This document shows positions 1 through 18,124 of a stretch of 64,000 nucleotides of DNA, in pieces. Numbering within the stretch: position 1 is the stretch's first letter; each line of letters starts with the position of its first letter. The DNA comes from Helianthus annuus (taxonomy: Eukaryota > Streptophyta > Magnoliopsida > Asterales > Asteraceae). The notes under the pieces were generated by a model. It saw nothing but the letters and a program-made list of their open reading frames with translations. It was not told the DNA's origin and did no database searches. The stretch spans positions 19,230,205 to 19,294,204 of the forward strand of contig NC_035436.2 in the NCBI RefSeq assembly GCF_002127325.2. Direction: 5' to 3'. Both the position numbers and the translations under genes were made by a program.

Positions 1-210
1 ATTATAAACCTGTACTGTACAACATAAATACACACTATTGTGCTGCTCTCAAATGCAGTGGGAAGACACTATATCTAAGCTGCATCACCATCCAACCAAT
101 TATACACATACTTCACAGATTCACAGTTCATATATTAACACTCAAAACAGCAAAATTTAGTTTTTTTAATAAAAAAAAATAAAAGAAATGAACATGAAAA
201 AAAAGGAGAA

Positions 211-3200
211 TCACAAGGAGGCATCTTCTTCTGCAGATTCTTTAGAATTTTCAACTGGAAATGAAGATGATTGGTCGATTTCCTTTCGAGACGCTTCCCA
301 GAGCTGCTGTTCTATCCCCAACTTCCTCAATTCTGTTAGCCCTCGCTCAACTGCAATAAACCAAAACAAAATTAATTATTAATATATTAGTTTTAATTGG
401 CCGAAGGAACTTTGTGTATGCTTCTCAGGTAACAGAATCGTGTATGAGAAAAAGTAAAAGAAAGTGAATAAATATGAGAGCTTGATGGGGTTGAGTGTGA
501 TATATAATTCCTGTTTGCTGTCTAATTATGTTATGGAAAATAAAAGATTTATAAAAAATATACCGTCAACAGCATCATGAGAAGTGGGAGATGTCGCACT
601 ACGGCTTTTCCAAAAGTGAAGCCGATCTTCAGCAATATCCTCTTCCACACCATGAACCTTGGCTCTTCTCCAAAAATACGTAAGCCAAGCCTGCACACAA
701 CAGTACAATGATTAACTATGAGACTATATACAGCAAAGGTGGTCTGGGTTGACCCGTTTAGCTGAATGGGTCAGGTTCAGGTCAACTTGGTCAAATTGAC
801 CCATTTAACCCATTTATACTATATTATATTTTTTACACTGTTTTATGTCATATTATAAATTGAATGTGTATTTTATGCCAAAATTATAACTTAAAAAGAG
901 AAATTGACATAAGATTATAAATTTAATGTCATCATCATCATACTCAGTAAATCCCACCAATAGCAAAGCTAAGGTAGGGTCTGAGGAGGGTACGATGTAG
1001 ACAGCCTTACCTCTACCCGTAGGAATAGAGAGGCTGCTTTCAGATTTTAAAAATTTAATGTAATTGTATTATATACAATTACCAAAAATTTTAAAATTTA
1101 ATGTGATTGTATTATATACATTTGTGTTTTTTTAGTAAATTTTAATTTCAATATATTAATTTGCTGAAAAAATAAAAAAAATCGGGTTGAACGGGTCATG
1201 TTCGGGTCAACCTGCGAATATTCGGGTTCATATGTACGACACGATTTTCGGGTTCTGGTCGTGTTCGGGTTCGTCTAAAATTTCGGGTTCGGGTAGGGTT
1301 GAACCCGCCAACCCATGAACGCGACCCGTTAAGCATCCCTAGTTGAAACAAGTCAAGTCAAATAAGTCTGGCCTAAACAATTTCTACCCATTTTTTATAA
1401 ATATTCAATGAGGTAAAGGCGATTACGGAAACAAAGTTATTCAATAATAACCTCATTTAAAAAAAAAAGAACTGACATAAGATGTAAATTGAAAAACACA
1501 GTTTAAGAATTTTTCAAACCATTACTTTTTATTATTATATTTTGTGTGTGTTGGGGAATGGGATTATAAACCGAAAGCAAACCTCTTTAAAAGAAACATC
1601 TTCAGCTTCCTCAAGACTCAACTCTGTAGCAGAGGTGGGGTAACTGAAGTTAGTCAAACTTAAACTCAATTACTTCTACAATTTAGGACAAAACAGTAAC
1701 TTTATGCAGTTGAGAGCTGGAGAACAACTGTGTTGAAACCATTTAATTTAAATATTATATAAACGGCAAATTCATACTAAAAGTGTGAAAGCACATCAGG
1801 TGAAATCGTTACCATATCCCTCCACAAACTTTGTATCACCAGGGGATTTCAGATCTGCAAGAAAATGAGAGACGGGAAGCGTTTAGATATGATTATGAAC
1901 TTATGATCATATGGTTGATGAATACAAAACAGGAAGTAGAGATACATATTTAAGGGGTGGTTTTCATGTTTGGATGCGTGTCATAGAACTGATTATCTGG
2001 TTATTGAAAATTCAAGTCACAATCATTAGATTCTAGCTAGGGCTGCAAATGAACTGAACGAACACGAACAGGTTAAGGAAATATATACGTTCACAAATTA
2101 TTCATGAACACTTATCGAACAAGATTTTATGATCGTGTTCGTTAGTTAAGGAAATGAACGTGCTCATGTTCGTTTGTTAATTTTAGGCAATGAACGCAAA
2201 CGAACCTTTATGAACACAAATGGAAACATACGAACACAAACAGGCGTTCATGAACAGAATATATAATACATGATACTTGTTAAATATTTTCTTTATTGGA
2301 ATCTTGAAAGCAACACAAACAAGCGTTCATGAACAGAATATATAATACATGATACTTATTAAATATTTTCTTTGTTGGAATTTTGAAAGCAATTAAAAAA
2401 ATATAATCACTAAAAACACTGATGAACTATCGAACACAAATGAACATAAACGAACACGTTACCGAACGTTCACGAACATAAATGAACGGACGTGGCGTCT
2501 GTTCATGTTTGTTCATTTAACTAAACGAACAAGAATTTCTTGTTCGTATTCGTTCATTTATTAAACCAACGAACACCTCCTGCCAAACAATTCACGAACT
2601 GTTAGCTGATCATTCGGTTCGTTTGCAGCCCTAATTCTAGTGTTTTTTGTTTATCAGATTATTGCCAAACTTCAGTTTTAGATAACTGAACATTTTAGGG
2701 AAACATATAATTACTATGCATACTCCTTGTTTTCACCCTATTTAAATAACCCCATTCACCTTTCTTCTTTTGTATAGGACAAATGTTTCTACAACTTTTG
2801 CTACTAAATAAAAACATTCAGATGAGGGTGAAGAGCAAATACCAGGAACAGACTGCCGTACTAAATTCGGACGACGTTTTTGGGCCAATGCCAGCACAAC
2901 AGCATCTTCTACCTTCAAATGTATATATAAAAACATATTTGAGAATTTAACGAACTAAGCATAAAGTTAACCAACATACATAAATCCCAAAAATACCTTT
3001 AAGGATGCCATTTCCCTCAAACCCATATCAACTGAAAGCATACTCTCAATATTTCCTTCCCCGGTTAAGTCATTTATATCACGAACGACTTTTCTCCTGT
3101 CAGAATCATCTTCACCTACTCCCATGCCATGATAATAATTAAAAAAAAAAATATTGCAGCTAGCGAGCCAATATTATTAGATGCGACGATTTCAACTCAC

Positions 3201-6200
3201 TTAGTTATAAATGGGCTGATTCACGTTGTGGCAAATACAAAAGGTTTGGCAAAAGGGGCGACGACAACGACACGCTGAAAATTGTAAAGTCTATTTTAAA
3301 TGCATACAACCTCCTAAACTATTTTATTTTTAAGAAGTGACATTCTATATACACTTAAAAGGCTATGTCGGCTGACCACTCCGACATAGCCATTTGTCCT
3401 CTTATGAGTGGTCAAAATAATTTTTCGCTTTTAACCCTTAACTTTTCTAATTTACGTGTTTAGTCCTTCTATTATAACTATCATAATATACATGTTTAGT
3501 CCCTCTACTTAATAAACTTTATTCCTCATTAGTTAACTTTGCTAATATACATGTTTAGTCCCTCTACCTAATTTACGTGTTTAGTCCTTCTATGATAACT
3601 ATCATAATATACATGTTTAGTCCCTCTACTTAATAAACTTTATTCCTCATTAGTTAACTTTGCTAATATACATGTTTAGTCCCTCTACTTTAACTTTGAT
3701 GTCCTTCTACTCTAGCTTTCCTAATATACATATTTAGTCCCTCAAGTTAATAAATTTGATACCCCACTAGTTTACTTTGCTTATATACATGTTTACGTTT
3801 TCTAAATGCTTTTCTAATTTTTCCAGTCAATGTAAGACACGTGTCGACATACTTTTGTTTCGGATCAAAAATCGGGTCGCCCCGCCGCGAAGCGCGGGTG
3901 CAACACCCTAGTTATTATTATTACTGTAATATATTGTTTTGCAATATTTAACTAGATTGTTGCCAAAGGTCGCGCGATGCGGCGGCAATGCCTTAGTTGT
4001 TTATAGTTGGTGACATGTTATGTGATGCATTAACCATATGAAAACGCATGTTTCAACGTATCCGATTTAAAGCATTGCAGTTACAAAAGAAACGAGATCA
4101 AACCCGAGATGGTTCGTTTAGTGAGGGTTCCACCTAACCACTACACCACCCTTACCTTTGCATCAAGACTTAGCGGCGTCAAAACGTACAATAACTCGAA
4201 TTTACAAAGTCAGATGAAAACGTATTATATCTGACCCGACTCGTTTCTGAACACAGTTTACGTCAAAACATAGACCAACCGAAAACGAATTATTTTTTAC
4301 CAGACTCGTTTCCAAAAAAATTATGTCAATATGTGAATTTATATCGTTTACGTTGAAACGTAAATTTATACCGACCCGTACATTAAATACCAAAGCGTAG
4401 ACCAACTGAAAACATACATAAAAATAAGCATGAAAACGCATTATATTTGACTCGACTCGTTTCCGAAAAAAAAAATCACGTCTAAACGTGAATTTATACC
4501 GACACGTACATAAAATAACCACACACAAAGATATTTTTTAAAGCTAAAGGGAGAAAAAACAGTGGGTAGATTAAAAGTTGGAACTTAAGGGGGTTAAGTT
4601 GGCATTTTTTTAAGTTTTAGAAAGTGTAAGGGTGTAAATGTCAAAATCAAAACTGCCACCGAAGTACTCAAAAGTTCTCATAAAGGCTACCTAACTATTG
4701 AAACAACTTTAAAGGTCACCAAAGTATCAGTTTGGTTGGTTTCATTTATTTCTGGAAAAAAAAAGTTGCCGAAAAATTGTAAAATGATTAAATGCCCTTG
4801 AACTTACAGCTACTCTGGTAAACAATGACAAAAATGACTGGATTTATTCAAAAGAGGTGAAAAATGCTTTAAAATTTAGAGGCATTTTGTCATTTGACGC
4901 TTTTCCAACAAAACTTTTACTAAAGAAATTCCCTGATCATTTTTTAAAACATAAGCAAAAAAGCTTTTATGGGTCTAACTGACCCCTATTAAAAAGCCAT
5001 GTTTAGACCCGTAAGTCCGTAACTTGACCCGCCCACCTTTCCACCTCTAGCACGTATATATTAACAGCATTAGTCAGTGAGTTAGTGAGCTTACCAACAT
5101 GCCAAGATTCATCCCTCGCCTTTTGACCAGCTGAAATGACAACTTCAAATGGCAGGGGTGCAAATGATGACCAATGCTCATGCTTTGACCCAGCTATGTC
5201 AGCACAAATACCTTGTACCCAAAGTAATACAGGGTGTTATAAGATTACATTACGTTTTAGACTTGAATTACATAATAAGCAATTCAGCTTCCAGTTATAG
5301 CATAACAAGTGGCAAGAAGATTACCATGCTGTACAGCTAAACCCCAGTAACGAGAAAGCCAACACCTCTTTAGAACTACCTCCTCCTGAATGTAAACAAA
5401 TACAATTTAAGAAACATAAAATATTTTATAAATAAAGAAAAGCCTCATGTATTGGTGCGTACCATCTCTTCGTGAGTCAAAACCATTCTTTGTGTCATCG
5501 TGCGAAGTGCTTTTGCTTCAGATTCAGCTTCCATGAGCTGCTCCATGGCACCAGCGGTCTCATCTTTAACTTTCTAAGTCACGCAGATAAAAAAAGATAG
5601 AATAGTCAGCGCCACAGCATTTTAGTGTTCCGGTGACTACGATGTATTTACCTCAAGTTCTGCACGTAGATTCGAAACTTCTACATCTCTTCCATCTCTT
5701 GTTTGTTGTGCAGCTTTTAAAGCAGCCTGGAACAAAATATATCTCAGAACAAGTTTTCATGTGAGAATAATTCTTAAAGCCCCCGTAAGTTTATTTTAAC
5801 AGCTAAATTTGTATTTAATTTACCTCTCTTTGACGTATTGCTGCTTCTTTCCTGCCAAAATATATACGACATCGTTTTCAAGTGTTATGTATAAAAAATG
5901 ATATGACAAGTCTCAAATCCAGATTTATCACCTGCTCAACAACTTAGCCTCCAAAGATACCCCTTCTCCTAGAGAAGCCACCTATTAAATACAAGTTTTG
6001 TAGATGAATATAAATATAATAAAAACTCAGAGTGGACTAATTGTGAATAAATGAGATTGTATACCTGTTTCTCCAGCTCCCTTGCCCTAGCCTCTGCTTC
6101 TTCACGTTTTTCTTCTACACGACGAAGCTGAAATAACAAACTATTATAAATAATTTCTTAAAACTATAACTTATATGTAAAATTTATATATACAAAAGAA

Positions 6201-7894
6201 CTAGAAGGATGGACTCACCTTATCTATAACAATGTCATGCTCTTCTTGTAGCATATCAAGCTGCAATTAAACACCAACTTACATCAACTAAAAATTGTAA
6301 AATTTGTGGGCGTGATCTTATCATGTACATCATAATCAATAAGCCCATCAAGTCTGATAACATTATGTGTTCCTTAACAAATTCATTTTTGGAATGTGTA
6401 CACGTAAGTTTTAAACTTTGATAAGATATTCATACTTCATCGCGAAGTGCAGATGCTTCGTGCTGATCTCCCATATCTTTGCCATGTCCAATGTCCGTTG
6501 TGAACCTAAAATGTATAATCGACATGTAAATACGCCTCTTAGTTACATATAGGTTGTGGACTAAGACACATTATTAATCTAGTAATATAAAAACATCTAA
6601 AGATAAACAGGTAAAACCATTTAATACCTTTTTTCTCTAGGTCGGTTGCCAGCAGGCGGTCCTAATGAGGGTGTGATGGAATCAGGTTGTCTCAAAGACG
6701 GTCTATTAGGTGGTACAATCTGTCCTGTGCGAACCGATGGCCTTCCTGCTGACGTGGAGCGATTAGAAGAAGTGTGCTCCATAAAGTTCCGACCTAACTA
6801 CATAATGAGCATAATAAAGTGACTAGAACATCAACACAAACAAAAAATAGCATTTACAAACGCAATCTTTTGATCATTCTGTATCTAATTAAGCGAGCCA
6901 ATGATCGACGATGCACCGCCAGATTCAACAAAATTTTAACTTATTCTCAATCAATAAAGTTTCTAGAACACTTGACATTATCGAGGGAACTCCATTATTA
7001 TCGTTTATCAAGCAATAATTTCGAGCTAACTAAGCTCTGGTTCAGATTCTATCACTAATTGCATCTATATTCTCAACAAATTGATCGAATTAATCATATG
7101 AAACAATTTTGAATCTCTAATTCAAACATACACTAGAAAAAAGTCAGAAACGCAAATCATATACACGAAATAAGAACGAAACAAACTGCGTTGACTTACC
7201 ACCGGTGACTAGAACATCAACACACAAAAAAATAATAAACACATAATTCAAACACAATCTTAATCATTCCGTGTCTAATTGAGCAAGCCAATGATCAACA
7301 AATGCAACTACAATTCAACAAAGTTACTAGAAGACTTCTAACATTGTTAACCGGACCTCCATGTTTGTAGTTCATCAACCAATAATTTCGAACTAACTAA
7401 GCTCTGGTTCAGATTATAGCCCTAATTTCATCTATATTCTTATCAAAGTGATGAACTATCAAATGAAATGGTTATGAAACTCTTAACAGTCAACTCAAAC
7501 ATACACTAATAGAAACCTCTTAACTCAAACAATACGAAAACAAACTGCGTTAACTTACCGCCGGTGACGGCGATCTATTAACTCTACCAAACGAGCCAAC
7601 AGTACCATTACTACTACCACTGTTCTTCCCAAACGACGTCGTAACAGCAAACCGGAACCCTAGCTCCTCATCTTCCTCCTGATCTTCATCCTCAGTACTC
7701 TGCGACGCCATAACTTTCGCCAAACGCTTCGCCGCTTCTTTCGCAGCAACGTTTTGCGTCCGCTTAATCGTTGAGTATCCGGAAGGTTGACCTAGCCTTG
7801 ACTGCGGATGCGCCGGTGACATCGCCGGAGAAGATGAACCAGTGCTGCTCCACTGCCGTGTGTACACCGGACTCTCCGTCCGTTTTCGATCCAT
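211..7894 (-). CDS. Conserved plant coiled-coil protein, 17 exons, 553 aa
   Basis: Exons (minus strand, in order): 7894-7559, 6797-6628, 6505-6436, 6260-6219, 6127-6065, 5981-5932, 5851-5824, 5726-5652, 5573-5463, 5385-5325, 5211-5095, 3115-2997, 2912-2843, 1854-1813, 1623-1583, 690-564, 350-211. Every junction is GT-AG and phases agree, giving 1662 nt ending in TGA. The N-terminus (about 1-170) is Ser/Pro-rich and basic, starting [16 protein letters not shown], with an acidic [10 protein letters not shown] stretch. Residues about 180-315 are Glu/Lys/Arg/Ala-rich heptad-like coiled coil. The C-terminal part holds the conserved-looking [11 protein letters not shown] block. From memory it resembles an uncharacterised plant family annotated as myosin-like coiled-coil protein (Arabidopsis At5g13260-like); that link is unverified. 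No signal peptide or membrane segment is seen, and function is unknown. Introns 1, 11, 13 and 15 carry repeats. The first ATG of the long first exon was chosen as start. Confidence 0.85.
691..1582. repeat. Intron 15 of the coiled-coil gene, repeat-filled
   Basis: The 892-bp intron is occupied by a degenerate repeat rich in GGGTC/GACCC words (about 745-1345). Its two ends are loosely complementary: GACCCGTT-like words near 755 and ACCCGTTAAGC near 1325. A smaller SINE-like insertion sits inside at 930-1050. No coding potential is seen. Confidence 0.4.
930..1050. mobile_element. SINE-like short insertion (Au-SINE-like)
   Basis: A 121-bp insertion flanked by an 11-bp direct repeat AAATTTAATGT (919-929 and 1051-1061). 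It contains CAGCCTTACCTCTACCC and AGAGAGGCTGCTTTC, words I associate from memory with the widespread plant Au-SINE family. A CATCATCATCAT run lies at one end. The family assignment is tentative; the flanking duplication is directly visible. Confidence 0.45.
2037..2632. mobile_element. GTTCG/CGAAC-rich foldback element, intron 13
   Basis: About 590 bp built from degenerate GAACATAAACGAAC-like words on both strands. The ends are inverted: AGGGCTGCAAATGAAC at the left and GTTCGTTTGCAGCCCT at the right. The flanks share ATTCTAG on both sides, a plausible 7-bp target duplication. Related copies lie near 17104-17411 and 48760-48993. Non-coding. Confidence 0.6.
3280..5094. repeat. Large repeat-filled intron 11 of the coiled-coil gene
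   Basis: The 1979-bp intron (3116-5094) holds a tandem repeat of about 121 bp (3445-3700, about two copies, core TACATGTTTAGTCCCTCTAC), a Helitron-like 3' end near 3912, and a degenerate tandem array at about 4160-4510 whose units contain GACTCGTTTCC and GTTTACG words. The rest is AT-rich with no coding signal. Splice sites on both sides stay intact. Confidence 0.55.
3871..3912 (+). mobile_element. Helitron-like 3' terminus
   Basis: A GC-rich hairpin (CCGCGAAGCGCGG) is followed 8 bp later by CCTAGT, ending in the CTRRT form (CTAGT, 3908-3912) and followed by T, as expected for a plant Helitron 3' end inserted between A and T. The 5' end (TC) was not located. A look-alike GC hairpin followed by CCTTAGTT lies at about 3971-4000 but does not end in CTRRT. 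Confidence 0.5.
6820..7562. repeat. Tandem duplication inside intron 1
   Basis: Two diverged copies with a period near 385 bp. Copy one begins at 6820 and copy two at 7205; both begin GTGACTAGAACATCAACAC. Both share AACTAAGCTCTGGTTCAGAT and end with AACTGCGTT(G/A)ACTTACC. The copy-two end is the real exon 1 donor (7558-7557). The copy-one end keeps a donor-like GGTAAGT on the minus strand at about 7195-7202. Confidence 0.75.
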
Positions 7895-8124
7895 TTGAGT
7901 GAATTGAACGGAATTGTAGCAGATTTGTAGTGGTGATTGTAGAGGTTTGGTGGATACTTTGTGCGATTGGTTAGGGTTTTGTGGAGAGAAAGATCACCGG
8001 AGAGAATGGTGGACTTCAAAGTGGGATTTTTTTTGTTTAGAAGGCGTGATTAACGGAGATGATAGTGTTAGATACTGAATATTAAGCTAGTAAAATATTT
8101 ATGATAGTTTTGAAAGCAAAAGGT
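7895..8124. promoter_or_regulatory. Shared upstream region between the coiled-coil gene and tRNA-Asp
   Basis: Only 230 bp separate the start codon of the coiled-coil gene (minus strand) from the tRNA-Asp gene (plus strand). The region must hold the 5' UTR and core promoter of the protein gene. No convincing TATA box was seen. The tRNA gene relies on its own internal promoter boxes. Confidence 0.4.
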
Positions 8125-8196
8125 GTCGTTGTAGTATAGTGGTAAGTATTCCCGCCTGTCACGCGGGTGACCCGGGTTCGATCCCCGGCAACGGCG
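8125..8196 (+). tRNA. tRNA-Asp (anticodon GTC)
   Basis: A 72-nt cloverleaf without intron. The acceptor stem GTCGTTG pairs with CAACGGC (one G-U), with discriminator G at 8196. The anticodon stem CCCGC/GCGGG encloses the loop CTGTCAC with anticodon GTC at 8158-8160. The T arm is CCGGGTTCGATCCCCGG. An A/T-rich tract with a run of T follows directly, a typical RNA polymerase III terminator. CCA is not encoded, as expected in a nuclear gene. Its 3' end plus CCA matches the primer-binding site of retroelement B at 16 of 17 positions. Confidence 0.95.
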
Positions 8197-8420
8197 TGTT
8201 ATATTTTTTATTTGAAATTATGGTTATGGCCCTTAACTTCTATTAGTTTGACATTTTAGGACTTCTAAGTCCTAGAATAGCATGTTCAGCCTATGTCCTC
8301 TCTAAACTAGTTCGGTACTGTTTTTATCTTGAATTTATGTTAGCTTTGTATTTATGTGTTTAAAGACAAATGAATGTATAACAAGTTCAAATGAGGTTGA
8401 AAAAATTCTAGCTACGATAA

Positions 8421-8727
8421 GGGGAGGCGGGATGGGGAAAAAATGTGTGCGTGATACTTTCTTCCACACGTGGAAAACAAACAATTCCGACTGCCACCTA
8501 AATTTTTAACGAGTGATAAAATGTGTGTGTGATAAACTTCACGCGTTATGGCACATTCTGTGATTGGATGTGAGGGGGTGTGAGGGTTTATTGTTAGGTG
8601 TTGTGAGTGATGACCATTGCCACTAAAATAGGTTGTGAGTGATGGAAAAATGGTTGATGACATGACGGAACTTGATTGGGTGTTGTGAGTGATGAGTGAG
8701 TGATAAGTGATGACCACCCCCACCCCC
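8421..8727. mobile_element. Tourist-like (PIF/Harbinger) MITE
   Basis: A 307-bp element with G-rich inverted ends (GGGGAGGCGGGATGG at the left; complement of GGGGGTGGGGGTGGT at the right) and the 3-bp duplication TAA (8418-8420 and 8728-8730). The word ATTCTAGCTACGATAA occurs just left of it (to 8420) and again at about 8825-8840, so a further local duplication surrounds it. It has no real gene. Confidence 0.6.
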
Positions 8728-9152
8728 TAAGAGGTGGGAAGATGGGAGTTACAGAACGAGTTGATCCAAATGGATATGGGTAAAAACGGGTGGGTCGGTA
8801 TGCTTGTTTGTGACAACCACTGAATTCTAGCTACGATAATTGTGTTACTTATTTGTAACGACAAATTTATTACATATTTATGATAATAATCTGAGTTTAT
8901 AAATTAAATATGGTATGTTTGTTTGTGTCTATAGGAGACTTCAGACAACTTTCGTACAAGTTATCCTTTTGGCGTAACTATTTGTTTTAAATAGTTTCAG
9001 ACATATACCCAAAACGGCCCATTTTTTCTAACAAATGAAAGCACACAAAATAAAAAGAAAACACTTCTAAGAGAAAAGTTGATATCAAATTTCTTAATGA
9101 AATATTTAATAAGCATCAATGTATTATATGTTTTGTTCAGAGAAAATTGCAG

Positions 9153-9820
9153 TGCATGTCCTTTACGTTTACATTAAATTGCACCGCACGTCCCATGTTT
9201 AAAAGTTTTAGTGCACGTCATTTACATTTATTTTTGTTGCAGTGCATGATTCTTTACCATAAACCTAGTTAGTTTTCTTAGTTAACTTAAACACATGCCT
9301 AGCACATGATGTGCATAGTCATTTTAAGAAAATAATAATGAAGTGCTTAAAAATCCAAACCTTATTTATATTGGAGCCTTCAATGTGACCAGACTATGTC
9401 GAAATAAACTGCAAATCATCTTCACAAGAAAATGCAAATCATCTTCAGAAGAAAATGCAAAAAGAAAAAAAGAAAAAAAAAAAGAAGATTAAATCATGAC
9501 CAAACAAATCTTAATCAAACATAGTAGTCATAACATAACATAATAGTACCAAAACAATAGATCAAACTTTTATGACAAAATACATCCCCAAATGATAAAA
9601 AAAAAAACATAATTAGCAAAAAAAAGTATAAAACCTAAAATCATTTATTCTTGTCTACACCCCTATCAACAACTATTTTCAACACCTCATTAATTATTTT
9701 CTTAAAATGACTAATTTACCTATCGTATGCTAGGCATGTGTTAAAGTTAACTAAGAAAACTAACTAGGTTTGTGGTAAAGGAAGTGCATTGCAACAAAAA
9801 ATAAACGTAAAGGACGTGCA
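9153..9820. mobile_element. Foldback element with about 150-bp arms
   Basis: A long imperfect inverted repeat. The left arm (about 9205-9355) contains CTAGTTAGTTTTCTTAGTTA and CATGCCTAGCA. Their complements appear in the right arm (about 9669-9820). Outer ends are TGCATGTCCTTTACGTTTA and its near complement. The middle is A-rich and non-coding. A transcript would form a long hairpin. Confidence 0.6.
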
Positions 9821-10210
9821 TAGAAACTTGGAGTGAGCTTTGCTAGTGGTTATGTGGCTCATGTATTTTGTGTCATTGTTTCGCATCAAACTCTAAACAT
9901 TTTAGTTTGTTGAAAAACAACAATATTTCTTAGAAAAAGAATGACCTGAAATTTGCTTTACAAAGCATAAAGGTTTACAAATTTATATGTACATCAAAAT
10001 AATTTAGCTCGTAAACAAGATTCTAACGGTATACATAGGAAAACAAGTTATAGGTAGCACGCATAAGACATCATAGGCATGACTCACATAAGAAATTCTT
10101 CGATTTGTAAGAATAAATAAATAATATATTTATTTATATATGGCCATTATAATCATTTACATTATATGGATCAAAATATATAACAATCCATTAAATAATT
10201 AGTTGGTAAT

Positions 10211-10535
10211 TGTTGATGGGCCTTATTACCATTATTAACTAATTAGGGTTTCCTCCTGGGTGCATATATAAGGAGACTTATGTTGAGGTTCTAGGGTTAG
10301 ACACATAACCTAACTAATTCACATAACATCAATCGACCTCCTCTCTACAACCGATTACCCTTTATCGGTTTCTCATACCACCATCATTAGATTGCATTCT
10401 AAGGAGGAACCAGACCAAACTGACAACTATGTCAAACACTGTTGCTACATCTCCATCTGGATTCTCTGCTGGCTTGTGCTGATGCAATCAGGTATGTTTT
10501 CATGTTTTCCATTATGTCTAAACAGAACTGATCCA
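10211..10535 (+). mobile_element. Possible LTR fragment (Copia-like)
   Basis: Starts TGTTGATGGGCC, has a TATATAAGGAG box near 10264, then a C/T-rich transcribed-like stretch ending near an ACAGAACTGATCC word. It resembles the promoter and R-U5 part of a plant Copia LTR, but no internal domain, primer site or target duplication was found. Weak call. Confidence 0.3.
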
Positions 10536-10833
10536 ACACGATTAAGAAAATAGAACACCAAATATTACAAAAGTTGTCTCATGAACTTCGCATACACGCG
10601 TGTAGATAAGTTTGTTGCATCACATACGCGTATAAGTTTGGCTACTTGATGACCAAAACCTCGGGTTATAAATTCTATACAAAATGACAGACATACATTT
10701 TTTACGGACATGTTCTTGATGTTAGAAACAAGAAAGATCTTTAATCATAGCTTTAGCTGCATTTGTACAAAAAGTACCCTTTGGAGCTCGGGTTACAAAA
10801 AGTTAACGGGTTTAACGAGCTCAAAAACTGTTT

Positions 10834-16893
<6,060 letters not shown>

Positions 16894-17103
16894 TTTTACG
16901 AGTGGGTTGGCCGGAAACGGAGCTCCGGCGAGATGCGAGAGATCGGACGGTGGGAAATGAATGAATTCCGGTGGGTTTTGCGTCTTCTACGTTGATGTTG
17001 TTGTTTTGGTTTTTGAATAACGGATTAAGAACTTTTGTATTTCCTCAAATGATTTAAGATTTTTTTTTAAGTTAACATTTTCTTTTTACTAGTGGGATTT
17101 TTG

Positions 17104-17411
17104 TTTGTGAATGAACCGAACGTATGTCCGTGTTCGTTCATTTAACTTTAACCGAGCATGAACATGAAAAAGTAATTGAACATATATTTTTGTTTATGTT
17201 TGTTTATTAACAAACATAAATGAACACAAATGAATGAACATAAACAGACGTTCACGAACAAAACATATGTTCATGTTCGTTCGTTTAATTAAACGGACAA
17301 AAAATTGTGTTCATGTTTGTTCGTTTATTAAATAAACGAACATAAACGAACTCTCCGCTGAACAAGTTCACGAATAGTTCATGAACGTTAGGTTCGTTTA
17401 CAGGCTTATCC
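17104..17411. mobile_element. GTTCG/CGAAC-rich foldback element, second copy
   Basis: A diverged relative of the 2037-2632 element: alternating GAACATAAACGAAC and GTTCATGTTCGTT words with inverted ends (AATGAACCGAACGT and complement of ACGTTAGGTTCGTTT-like right end). It lies about 200 bp upstream of the LCB2 start codon, so it may touch that promoter region. Confidence 0.5.
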
Positions 17412-18124
17412 CCATGCGATTTCACAGGAATTCGATTTTGTTTGGTATCGGTCCGGTTCATGATTTACAAGACTCGGTATAGCGACTTAAAGAGAAGCAA
17501 AATAAATTAGAGTCTCAAAAAAGTCATCGATACGTGTTCTACGTTAACCTAAGAGCATAAAAACGAATATCAGTTATGGCATAATGACAACACAAGGGCC
17601 GGCTCTCTTCACTAAAAATATAGGTTTGGGCCTAGTGCCTAGATTTTGGGGCCCATTTTTAAGTTTATATGTATTGGGTTATTTGGGCTTAATATTTTGC
17701 TAGTCCAGCATTTGTATTCATAATCTCAATATATTCTCATTGTTGTTCAGTGTTCATAACTAGATAGTTTCTCTACTAAAGTTATTATGATAAATCTATT
17801 TTCGTAAATTGTTAACTTGCTGGTAAAGTTTTTATGTTATTTAGGGCCCGTATTTTTAGTTCGCCTTAGACCTCCAAAATAATTGCATTGATCCTGACCG
17901 AAATGTACTCAGCATCGATCTAAAACAATGTTGTACTTAATTTTCTTATGAGGTTTTAAAATAATCATAGTCTTAACTTCTGACTTGTAACTTTTGTATA
18001 AAAAGTATGTGAAATGTATCAACTTCTGATGTCATTTATACCGGAAACCCACGATCTAAATTTCATATGAAATATGATAATATATACTTCAACTCAAATC
18101 ACATTTATATGAGTAAAGGATTTA
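17412..18124. other. Intergenic, nothing recognised
   Basis: AT-rich sequence between the foldback element and the LINE region. No open frame, RNA gene or structured repeat could be supported. Confidence 0.4.

Noticed and set aside
4202..4528. 108-codon minus-strand frame
   Set aside because: It is a by-product of a degenerate tandem repeat inside intron 11.
7792..8019. Alternative 75-codon frame at the coiled-coil gene start
   Set aside because: It overlaps exon 1 out of frame; the 7894 start leads into the conserved-looking spliced protein.
8412..8723. 103-codon minus-strand frame
   Set aside because: It lies within a non-coding MITE with G-rich inverted ends; no domain or codon bias supports a gene.
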